Below, one piece after another: positions 1 to 7,036 of a stretch of 64,000 nt of DNA. The stretch covers positions 1,364,001 through 1,428,000 of the forward strand of contig NZ_CP066126.1 of NCBI RefSeq assembly GCF_020544465.1. Direction: 5' to 3'. The position numbers were made by a program, and so were the translations under genes. Origin of the DNA: Chromobacterium rhizoryzae. Its GTDB lineage: Bacteria; Pseudomonadota; Gammaproteobacteria; Burkholderiales; Chromobacteriaceae. Position 1 is the first letter of the stretch. Each line of letters begins with the position of its first letter. The notes below the pieces were generated by a model that was not told the origin of the DNA, ran no database searches, and saw only the letters and a program-made list of their open reading frames with translations.

Positions 1-1
1 T

Positions 2-730
2 GAATCGAAACCGCTTTCCCAGGCCGCGCGCATCCGTGCCGCCTTATTGCAGCAAATCGACGGCGGCCTGCTGCGGCCGGGCGGCCGACTGCCGTCGGAG
101 CGCGCGCTGGCGGAGTTGTTCGCCACCACCCGCATCACCTTGAAGGAGGCCTTGGGCGTGCTGGAGGCCGAAGGGCGGGTCTACCGCGAAGAACGGCGCG
201 GCTGGTTTCTCGCGTTTCCGCGGCTGGAATACGCGCCGCTTTACGGCAACCATTTCCAGCGCATGGCCGACGCCCAGCAGCGCGCGGCGGAAACCCGGCT
301 CTTGAGCGTGGAAACCGTGCTGGCCTCGCCCGAGCTGTGCCGGGCGCTGGCCGTGCCGCCGCTCAGCTCCTTGTGGAAAATCTGCCGTCAACGCAGCCTG
401 GACGGCCGGGTGGCGCTATACGTGGAGCACTTCCTGAGACCGGAGCGCTTCCCGGACATCCAGGAGCTGGATTTGAGTCAATCGCTGACCGGTTTGTACC
501 GCCGCCATTACGGCATCGAATACGCGGCGGCGGCTTTCGACATCCTGCCGGCGGCGGCGCAAGGCCGCGTGGCGCAAGCGCTGATGCTGGCCGAGGGCAG
601 CCCCGTTCTGCTGGTGCGCCGGATCAATCGAGACGCCGCCGGCGAGACGCTGGACTGCGATTACGAGTACTGGCGGCACGACGCGGTGCGTCTGCGCGTG
701 GACAGTCCTGCCGCGGTCGCGGCGAATTGA
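2..730 (+). CDS. GntR-family transcriptional regulator with UTRA effector domain (5' partial)
   Basis: The reading frame is open from the first bases of the window, so the true start lies upstream; an internal TTG at 47 is not a convincing start. The N-terminal part is a winged helix (LRPGGRLPSERALAELF, then TRITLKEALGVLEAEGRVYR), typical of GntR DNA-binding domains. The rest (roughly the last 150 residues) matches the UTRA ligand-binding fold, with the typical LYVEHFLRPERFP and LLVRRINRD segments. Such proteins repress nearby metabolic genes until a small-molecule effector binds. The effector cannot be told from sequence. The asparaginase gene lies 40 bp downstream on the same strand, but a shared role is only inference. 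Confidence 0.8.
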   Translation, partial: ESKPLSQAARIRAALLQQIDGGLLRPGGRLPSERALAELFATTRITLKEALGVLEAEGRVYREERRGWFLAFPRLEYAPLYGNHFQRMADAQQRAAETRLLSVETVLASPELCRALAVPPLSSLWKICRQRSLDGRVALYVEHFLRPERFPDIQELDLSQSLTGLYRRHYGIEYAAAAFDILPAAAQGRVAQALMLAEGSPVLLVRRINRDAAGETLDCDYEYWRHDAVRLRVDSPAAVAAN

Positions 731-770
731 GCTACCATCGCGGCATTGGACACTGTTTGCAGGAGATCGC

Positions 771-1769
771 ATGAGCCGCGTTTTAGTGTTGTACACCGGT
801 GGCACCATAGGCATGACCGAAACCCCGGACGGCCTGGCGCCGTCTCCAGGCCTGTTGCCCGGCCTGCTGGAGCGTTTCCGCCGGCCCGGCCTGGATTTCG
901 ACGTGGTCGAGTTCGACGAGTTGATCGACTCCTCCGCCATCGAGCCGCGCCACTGGAACCGCATCATCGCCGCGCTGGCCGAGCGTTACGGCGACTACGA
1001 CGGCTTCGTCGTCATCCACGGCACCGACACCATGGCTTATACCGCCGGCGTGCTGGCCTTCGCTCTGCGCGGGCTGGGCAAGCCGGTGGTGCTGACCGGC
1101 GCGCAGCTGCCGCTGCTGCACCCGCGCTCCGACGGCTGGAACAATGTCGCCGACGCGCTGGAGGCGGCCTGCCAGCCTGAGCTGCGCGAAGTCGTCATCG
1201 CCTTCGACCGCCTGCTGCTGCGCGGCAGCCGCGCCCGCAAGTTGGATGTGGAGCATTTCGCCGGCTTCGGCTCGCCCAACGCCGAACCGCTGGCCCGCTT
1301 CGCCATCCATCCGCACTGGAACAAGGCCGCCTGGTTGCCGGGGCAGGGCGAATTCCAGCCCAAGGCGCTGCGCGAAGACCTGAGCATCGCCTGCCTGTTC
1401 CTGAGTCCGGGGCAGGGCGCGGCGCTGGCCGGCCGCCTGATGGCGGACCCGATGTTGGACGCGGCGGTGCTGATGAGCTACGGCAGCGGCAACGCGCCGG
1501 CCGATCCGGCGCTGCTGGACGGGGTGAAGGCCCTGACCGCGCGCGGCGGCGCCGTGCTCAACATCACCCAGGCGCCGCGCGGCGCGGTGGAGGTGGGCGC
1601 TTACGCCGCCAGCCAGCCGCTGGCGCGCGCCGGCGCGGTGGCCGGGGCGGACCTGACGCCGGAAGCGGCGCTGGCCAAGCTGCACGTGCTGCTGTCCGCC
1701 GGTCTCAGCGGACAGCAACTGGCGGCGCAATTGGCTAAGCCCTTGCGCGGCGAGATGAGCGCGCATTAA
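771..1769 (+). CDS. ansA: L-asparaginase, type I-like
   Basis: A 332-residue protein with both asparaginase threonine motifs: TGGTIGM at residues 9-15, where Thr12 is the expected nucleophile, and HGTDTM at 83-88, the Thr-Asp pair that activates it. It hydrolyses L-asparagine to aspartate and ammonia. No signal peptide is seen, which fits the cytoplasmic type I enzymes rather than the periplasmic type II form. The ATG at 771 follows AGGAGATCGC, a strong ribosome binding site. It sits 40 bp behind the GntR/UTRA regulator. A hairpin terminator follows the stop. Substrate preference for asparagine over glutamine is assigned from the family only. Confidence 0.9.
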   Translation: MSRVLVLYTGGTIGMTETPDGLAPSPGLLPGLLERFRRPGLDFDVVEFDELIDSSAIEPRHWNRIIAALAERYGDYDGFVVIHGTDTMAYTAGVLAFALRGLGKPVVLTGAQLPLLHPRSDGWNNVADALEAACQPELREVVIAFDRLLLRGSRARKLDVEHFAGFGSPNAEPLARFAIHPHWNKAAWLPGQGEFQPKALREDLSIACLFLSPGQGAALAGRLMADPMLDAAVLMSYGSGNAPADPALLDGVKALTARGGAVLNITQAPRGAVEVGAYAASQPLARAGAVAGADLTPEAALAKLHVLLSAGLSGQQLAAQLAKPLRGEMSAH

Positions 1770-1786
1770 GACGCCGTGCGCGACCC

Positions 1787-1817
1787 AGGCTGCTCATTTT
1801 TTGAGCGGCCTTTTTTT
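1787..1817 (+). terminator. Rho-independent terminator after asparaginase
   Basis: A ten-base stem (AGGCTGCTCA / TGAGCGGCCT, one mismatch) with a T loop is followed by seven T residues, just 18 bp after the asparaginase stop codon. Confidence 0.8.
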
Positions 1818-1845
1818 GTGCCGGTTTTTCAGGGCTTTGCCGCGC

Positions 1846-2149
1846 TTGTCCACAACTCGCCCACACGGCTTTGCACCTTGGGTGTGGGCAAACGGGAAAA
1901 TGGGCGCGGCGGGGCCGGGCCGGCGATGGACGGCGTGCGGCGCATGCCTTCGTCTTGAATTGGCGCTGATTTTTGCTTAAAAAATGAGCAAAAGAAAATG
2001 CACTTGGCGGAACAAGGACTTGGCGGCTTTATCCACAATTGTCCCACATGGCTTTTCACGCTGGATGTGGGTAATCCATCGGTCTGCCTATTTTTTGATC
2101 TTCACGGTCAAATCCATTTTGCGGCAAGGGCTTAGCTTCCTTGTCCACA
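1846..2149 (+). repeat. Three DnaA-box-like repeat units upstream of the NadR-like gene
   Basis: Motifs of the form TTRTCCACA occur at 1846-1854, 2029-2037 (perfect consensus TTATCCACA) and 2141-2149. Each is followed 4-5 bp later by a second CCACA/GCACA half (CGCCCACACGG, GTCCCACATGG, GGCGCACAGGG), and the first two have an inverted GTGTGGG/ATGTGGG about 20 bp on. The latter two motifs are exactly 112 bp apart, the same spacing as a second pair at 2866 and 2978. The stretch 1770-2259 otherwise holds only the terminator and a promoter. DnaA binding is inferred from the consensus match. Confidence 0.6.
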
Positions 2150-2200
2150 GCTGGCGCACAGGGCTGTCCCCTTTGCTTGTTGAGAACAGCGGCCCGGCTG

Positions 2201-2227
2201 TTGATAGCGCGGCAAGCGGCGTATAAT
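2201..2227 (+). promoter_or_regulatory. Sigma-70-like promoter for the NadR-like gene
   Basis: TTGATA (2201-2206) and a perfect TATAAT (2222-2227) are separated by 15 bp, slightly short of the ideal 17. Transcription would begin near 2234, which argues for the ATG at 2260 rather than the TTG at 2227 as the start codon. Confidence 0.5.
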
Positions 2228-2259
2228 TGACCGCTTTTCCGTATTTTGAGAGCAGCCGG

Positions 2260-2823
<564 letters not shown>

Positions 2824-2865
2824 GCGCAAAGAATAAAGCGCTGGAAATTCAGCAAATTGCCGCAA

Positions 2866-2986
2866 TTATCCACAACAGGCCCACAAGCTTGTCCTGCCAT
2901 GGCGTGGATAGTTGTCGGCGATAGATTAAAAAATAAGCGACAGTAAAAAGGCGTGAAAAATGAAGGCGCTGCGGTTCTTGTCCACA
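2866..2986 (+). repeat. Two further DnaA-box-like repeat units
   Basis: TTATCCACA at 2866-2874 (perfect DnaA-box consensus) and TTGTCCACA at 2978-2986 are 112 bp apart, matching the spacing of the pair at 2029 and 2141. Each is followed by a second half-motif (GGCCCACAAGC, CGCTCACAGCC), as in the upstream units. They fill the 200-bp gap between the NadR-like gene and the S4 gene; the last lies 38 bp before the S4 start codon. Confidence 0.6.
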
Positions 2987-3023
2987 GCCCGCTCACAGCC
3001 CTGTCCCAATCGAGTGTGCAAAA

Positions 3024-3239
3024 ATGAACGAAACCTTTGAATTGAGCGGCGAATACATCGCCTTGTGCGACCTGCTGAAAATCTGCAATGTCTGCGATTC
3101 CGGCGGCGCCGCCAAACATTTCATCGCCGAAGGCAATGTGCGAGTGGACGGCCAGGAGGAACTGCGCAAGACCTGCAAGATCCGCGCCGGCCAGCAGGTC
3201 AGCGGCGAAGGCTTTTCCATCCGCGTCGTGGCGGCATGA
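3024..3239 (+). CDS. Small S4-domain RNA-binding protein (YbcJ-like)
   Basis: A 71-residue protein that is almost entirely an S4 RNA-binding fold: LCDLLKICNVCDSGGAAKHFI followed by EGNVRVDGQEE and RAGQQVSGEG. It resembles the YbcJ/YaaA group of free-standing S4 proteins, thought to bind structured RNA. Its stop codon overlaps the start of the next gene (ATGA at 3236-3239), so the two are probably translationally coupled, and the PHP gene follows two bases after that. Confidence 0.8.
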   Translation: MNETFELSGEYIALCDLLKICNVCDSGGAAKHFIAEGNVRVDGQEELRKTCKIRAGQQVSGEGFSIRVVAA

Positions 3240-3424
3240 ACGACGACGACTTCGACCCGCCGCCGGACGCGCCCGAGCCCCCGCCGGACGACGCTTGCTG
3301 CGGCAGCGGCTGCGACCCGTGCATCTGGGACAGCTATAACGCCTTGATGACGGAATACCGCGCCAAACTGGCCGCCTGGGAGTTGCGCGAAGCCGCGCGC
3401 CAGGCCGCCGCCAACGGACAATAA
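3236..3424 (+). CDS. Oxidoreductase-like (PF09791-type) small cysteine-rich protein
   Basis: A 62-residue protein beginning at an ATG that overlaps the preceding stop codon. After an acidic proline-rich start (DDDFDPPPDAPEPPPDD) it has the signature CCGSGCDPCIWDSY, typical of the oxidoreductase-like N-terminal domain. The biochemical role of this family in bacteria is not settled; the clustered cysteines suggest metal or disulfide chemistry. It is the middle gene of a tight S4, cysteine-rich, PHP operon. Confidence 0.7.
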   Translation: MNDDDFDPPPDAPEPPPDDACCGSGCDPCIWDSYNALMTEYRAKLAAWELREAARQAAANGQ

Positions 3425-3426
3425 GC

Positions 3427-4296
3427 ATGGCCAGCATCGATCTGCATTTCCACTCCCACGCCTCCGACGGCGCTTTGCCGCCGGAGCAGGTGATCGCGCG
3501 CGCCGCCGAGCGCGAAGCCACCCTGGTGGCGCTGACCGACCACGACTGCACCCACGGCCTGGCCGCGGCGCGGGCCGAGGCGGCGCGCCAGGGCCTGGCC
3601 TTCCTCAACGGCGTCGAAGTCTCGGTCACCTGGGGCAAGCACACCGTGCACATCGTCGGCCTGGGCATAGACCCGGACCAGCCGACCTTGGCCGCCGGCC
3701 TGCAATCCATCCGCGACGGGCGCGTCAACCGCGCGCGGCAGATGTCGGACGAACTGGTCAAGGTGGGCATTCAGGGCGCGTTCGACGGAGCGATGGCCTT
3801 GTGCGACAACCCGGAAATGATAGGCCGCACCCACTTCGCCCGCTTCCTGGTCAATAGCGGCCAGGTCAAGGACGTGCGCACCGTGTTCCGCAAATTCCTG
3901 ACGCCGGGCAAGCCCGGCTACGTGGCGCACGAATGGGCCGGCCTGGAAGACGCGGTGGGCTGGATTCTGGCCGGCGGCGGCGAGGCGGTGATCGCCCATC
4001 CCGGCCGCTACGATATGGGCCGCACCCTGATCGAGCGGCTGATCAACGATTTCAAGCAGGCCGGCGGCCGCGGCATCGAAGTGGCCAGCGGCAGCCACAG
4101 CCTGGACGATATGCACAAGTTCGCCTTGCTGGCGGACCGCCACGAACTGTACTCCAGCGCCGGCAGCGATTTCCACGCTCCAGGCGAGGGCGGCCGCGAC
4201 GTCGGCCGCACCGACGACCTGCCGCCGATCTGCAAACCCATCTGGGACGCGCTGGCCGCGCGCATCATCCGGCCGGCGGACCCGGCACAAGGCTGA
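3427..4296 (+). CDS. rnm: PHP-domain phosphoesterase, RNase AM (YciV/TrpH) homologue
   Basis: A 289-residue PHP phosphoesterase. Metal-binding motifs are visible: DLHFHSHASDG near residue 5, LTDHDCTHG, NGVEVSV, IAHPGRYD and GSDFHAP near the C-terminus. The E. coli homologue is a 5'-3' exonuclease that trims RNA 5' ends, including rRNA, and degrades short nucleotides. Length is usual for the family (about 290). It is the third gene of a tight operon and is followed five bases later by the YciO-type gene, a neighbour arrangement also seen in other proteobacteria. Confidence 0.85.
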   Translation: MASIDLHFHSHASDGALPPEQVIARAAEREATLVALTDHDCTHGLAAARAEAARQGLAFLNGVEVSVTWGKHTVHIVGLGIDPDQPTLAAGLQSIRDGRVNRARQMSDELVKVGIQGAFDGAMALCDNPEMIGRTHFARFLVNSGQVKDVRTVFRKFLTPGKPGYVAHEWAGLEDAVGWILAGGGEAVIAHPGRYDMGRTLIERLINDFKQAGGRGIEVASGSHSLDDMHKFALLADRHELYSSAGSDFHAPGEGGRDVGRTDDLPPICKPIWDALAARIIRPADPAQG

Positions 4297-4301
4297 CCCA
4301 C

Positions 4302-4922
4302 ATGGCACAGTTTTTCATGATCCATCCGGACAATCCGCAAGCGCGGCTGGTGCGCGAAGCGGTGAAAATCCTGCGCGAGGGCGGGGTGGTGGTCTATCCC
4401 ACCGACTCCTGTTACGCCTTGGGCTGCATGCTGGGCGACAAGCCGGCGATGGAGCGCATCCTGGAGATCCGCCAGCTGGACCTGCGTCACCACCTGACCC
4501 TGGTCTGCCACAATCTGTCGGAGCTGGCCAATTACGCCAAGGTGGACAACAGCCAGTTCCGCATGTTGAAGGCCGCCACCCCCGGCAGCTACACCTTCAT
4601 CCTGCAAGCCACCCGCGAAGTGCCGCGCCGCACCCTGCACCCCAAGCGCTCCACCATCGGGCTGCGGGTGCCGGACCACAAAGTGGCGCTGGCCCTGCTG
4701 GAAGAGCTGGGCGAACCCATCCTGTCCTGTACCCTGATGCTGCCCGGCGACGAGGAACCGCTGACCGACCCGTATGAAATCCGCGAGCGGCTGGAGCACG
4801 CGGTGGACGCGGTGATAGACGGCGGCTGGTGCGGCACCGAGCCCACCACCGTGATCGACATGACCGAGGGCGTGGAACTGCTGCGTCGCGGCAAGGGCGA
4901 CCCGTCGCCGTTTGGTCTATAA
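4302..4922 (+). CDS. YciO-type L-threonylcarbamoyladenylate synthase-like protein
   Basis: A 206-residue protein of the Sua5/YciO/YrdC family: EGGVVVYPTDSCYALGC near residue 27, then KRSTIGLRVPDH and EPILSCTLMLP. The family makes threonylcarbamoyl-AMP for tRNA t6A; YciO itself is a paralogue whose role is less certain, so the enzyme name is tentative. The gene begins five bases after the RNase AM stop. An upstream in-frame extension back to 3933 is only a shadow of the PHP gene. A site-2 protease gene follows after 47 bp. Confidence 0.8.
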   Translation: MAQFFMIHPDNPQARLVREAVKILREGGVVVYPTDSCYALGCMLGDKPAMERILEIRQLDLRHHLTLVCHNLSELANYAKVDNSQFRMLKAATPGSYTFILQATREVPRRTLHPKRSTIGLRVPDHKVALALLEELGEPILSCTLMLPGDEEPLTDPYEIRERLEHAVDAVIDGGWCGTEPTTVIDMTEGVELLRRGKGDPSPFGL

Positions 4923-4969
4923 ACTCCGCTTTTGCCTCCCGACACCGTTTTCAACCCACAAGAGACATC

Positions 4970-5608
4970 ATGGGCGACATTAACCTGATCCAGAAAATCA
5001 CCATTTACGCGCTGCCGGTGCTGTTCGCCATCACCCTGCACGAGGCCGCTCACGCTTACGCCGCGCGCCGTTTCGGCGACAGCACCGCCTATATGATGGG
5101 GCGGATGACGCTGAACCCGCTCAAGCACATCGACCCGATCGGCACCGTGCTGCTGCCCTTGCTGTCGGTGACGCTGGGCGGCTTCATCTTTGGCTGGGCC
5201 AAGCCGGTGCCGGTCAACTTCGGCGCGCTGCGCAAGCCGCGCGAGCACGGCCGGCTGGTGGCCGCCGCCGGGCCCGCCTCCAATCTGCTGATGATGCTGA
5301 TGTGGGTGCTGCTGTTCAAACTGGCCATCGGCATGGATACCAGCTACAGCGAGCCGCTGGCGCTGATGAGCCAGGCCGGCATCGGCATCAATATCTCGCT
5401 GATGCTGCTCAATCTGCTGCCCATCCTGCCGCTGGACGGCGGCCGCATCGTGGAGAGCTTTCTGCCGCCCGGCATGGCCTGGAAGTACGCCAAGCTGGAG
5501 CCTTACGGCATGTGGGTGCTGCTGGCCTTGATCTTCACCGGCCTGCTGACCACCATTTTGCGGCCGTTTTACGGCCTGATGTACGGCCTGGTGCGCGCCC
5601 TGATCTAA
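4970..5608 (+). CDS. Site-2 protease family (M50) membrane metalloprotease
   Basis: A 212-residue membrane protein with the zinc-protease motif HEAAH at residues 24-28 inside the first hydrophobic segment and a second-site motif NLLPILPLDGGR (third zinc ligand Asp) near residue 145. Several hydrophobic spans follow. This is the short, PDZ-less type related to SpoIVFB/YwhC rather than RseP. It would cleave membrane-embedded substrates; none is evident nearby. The ATG follows AAGAGACATC, an acceptable ribosome binding site. Confidence 0.85.
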   Translation: MGDINLIQKITIYALPVLFAITLHEAAHAYAARRFGDSTAYMMGRMTLNPLKHIDPIGTVLLPLLSVTLGGFIFGWAKPVPVNFGALRKPREHGRLVAAAGPASNLLMMLMWVLLFKLAIGMDTSYSEPLALMSQAGIGINISLMLLNLLPILPLDGGRIVESFLPPGMAWKYAKLEPYGMWVLLALIFTGLLTTILRPFYGLMYGLVRALI

Positions 5609-5698
5609 GAGTGTGTTTACGATCTTGCGAGTGAGAGCGAGACAAGGCGTATTCCCCGTGTAACGCTCCACGACGCGCAGCAGATCGTAAACCGACTC
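5609..5698. repeat. Palindromic intergenic element (about 90 bp) with 17-bp inverted arms
   Basis: Arms GAGTGTGTTTACGATCT (5609-5625) and AGATCGTAAACCGACTC (5682-5698) are inverted repeats with two mismatches, enclosing a 56-bp centre containing GCGAGTGAGAGCGAGACAAG. It begins directly after the protease stop codon. A similar layout with a related centre occurs at 56351-56437. It looks like a small non-coding repeat (REP/MITE-like). A shorter hairpin (GCGCCGGA/TCCGGCGC) follows at 5728-5750. Confidence 0.55.
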
Positions 5699-5783
5699 TC
5701 AAGCGCCCGGCTCCCCCCAATCCTGACGCGCCGGACTTCGTTTCCGGCGCGGTCGCGCATATTTTCTGAAACGGAATTCAAAC

Positions 5784-6980
5784 ATGTTCGCCAACCGCAT
5801 TCTCTCCGGCATGCGCCCCACCGGCAGCCTGCACCTTGGCCACTACCACGGCGTGATCAAGAACTGGGTGCAGCTGCAAAGCACTCACGACTGCTACTTC
5901 ATGGTGGCGGACTGGCATGCGCTGACCACCAATTACGACGACGTCTCCATCATCGGCAAGAGCGTGTGGGACATGGTGATAGATTGGCTGGCCGCCGGCG
6001 TGGACCCGGAACAGGCCACCGTCTTCATCCAGTCCAAAGTGCCGCAGCACGCGGAACTGCACCTGGCGCTGTCCATGGTGACCCCGCTGTCCTGGCTGGA
6101 GCGGGTGCCCACCTACAAGGACCAGATCGAAAAACTGTCCACCAAGGACCTGGGCACTTACGGCTTCCTCGGCTACCCGCTGCTGCAGGCCGCCGACATC
6201 CTGATCTACAAGGCCGGCCTGGTGCCGGTGGGCGAAGACCAGGTGCCGCACATCGAGCTGACCCGCGAAGTGGCGCGCCGCTTCAACAACCTGTTTGGCC
6301 GCGAACCCAACTTCGAAGAACTGGCCCGCGCCGCGGTGAAGAAGATAGGCAAGGCCGGCAAGGAGTTCGACCGCCTGCGCACCGCCTATCTGCAAGACGG
6401 CAACGCCGAAGCCTTGGCCGGCGCGCGCGAAATCCTGGCCGCCAGCCAGAATCTGGGCGCGGCGGACCGCGAGCGGCTGTTTGGCTGGCTGGAGAACAAG
6501 GGCAAGAGCATTCTGGCCGAATGCGAGGCGATGCTGACCGAGGCGTCCAAGATGCCGGGCCTGGACGGTCAGAAGATGTCCAAGTCCTACGGCAACACCA
6601 TCACCATGCGCGAAGACCCGGCCACCGTCACCAAAAAAGTGCGGGCGATGCCGACCGATCCGGCCCGCGTGCGCCGCACCGATCCGGGCAGCCCGGACAA
6701 ATGCCCGGTATGGCAGCTGCACCAGGTGTACAGCGACGCCGATACCCGCGAATGGGTGAAGCAGGGCTGTACCAGCGCCGGCATCGGTTGCCTGGACTGC
6801 AAGCAACCGGTGATAGACGGCGTACTCCGCGAACAGCAGCCGATGTTTGAACGCGCCGAGCAGTATCTGAGCAACCCCAAGCTGGTCAAGGAAGTGGTGG
6901 CCGCCGGCAACGCCAAGGCCGAGCAAGTGGCGCGCGCCACCATGCAGGACGTCAAGGAAGCGATGGGGCTGGGCTACTGA
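5784..6980 (+). CDS. trpS: Tryptophanyl-tRNA synthetase
   Basis: A 398-residue class Ic synthetase that charges tRNA-Trp. The ATP-binding signatures are clear: HLGHY at residues 17-21 and KMSKS in GQKMSKSYGN. At 398 residues it is longer than the 330-340 of E. coli-type enzymes; the extra length lies in an insertion between FNNLFGREPNFEEL and MPGLDGQKMSKS, a form seen in several proteobacteria. The start is the ATG at 5784 after GAAACGGAATTCAAAC. Its 3' end faces the lipase gene, leaving 56 bp between them. Confidence 0.95.
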   Translation: MFANRILSGMRPTGSLHLGHYHGVIKNWVQLQSTHDCYFMVADWHALTTNYDDVSIIGKSVWDMVIDWLAAGVDPEQATVFIQSKVPQHAELHLALSMVTPLSWLERVPTYKDQIEKLSTKDLGTYGFLGYPLLQAADILIYKAGLVPVGEDQVPHIELTREVARRFNNLFGREPNFEELARAAVKKIGKAGKEFDRLRTAYLQDGNAEALAGAREILAASQNLGAADRERLFGWLENKGKSILAECEAMLTEASKMPGLDGQKMSKSYGNTITMREDPATVTKKVRAMPTDPARVRRTDPGSPDKCPVWQLHQVYSDADTREWVKQGCTSAGIGCLDCKQPVIDGVLREQQPMFERAEQYLSNPKLVKEVVAAGNAKAEQVARATMQDVKEAMGLGY

Positions 6981-7036
6981 GCGCCTGACCCGCCCTGGCT
7001 TGCCAGTCCTGGGCGGGTAGGCTGGCTACCGCCTCA

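Noticed and set aside
2227..2259. TTG 2227 as start of the NadR-like gene
   Set aside because: It coincides with the end of the -10 box TATAAT, so it would lie upstream of the transcription start.
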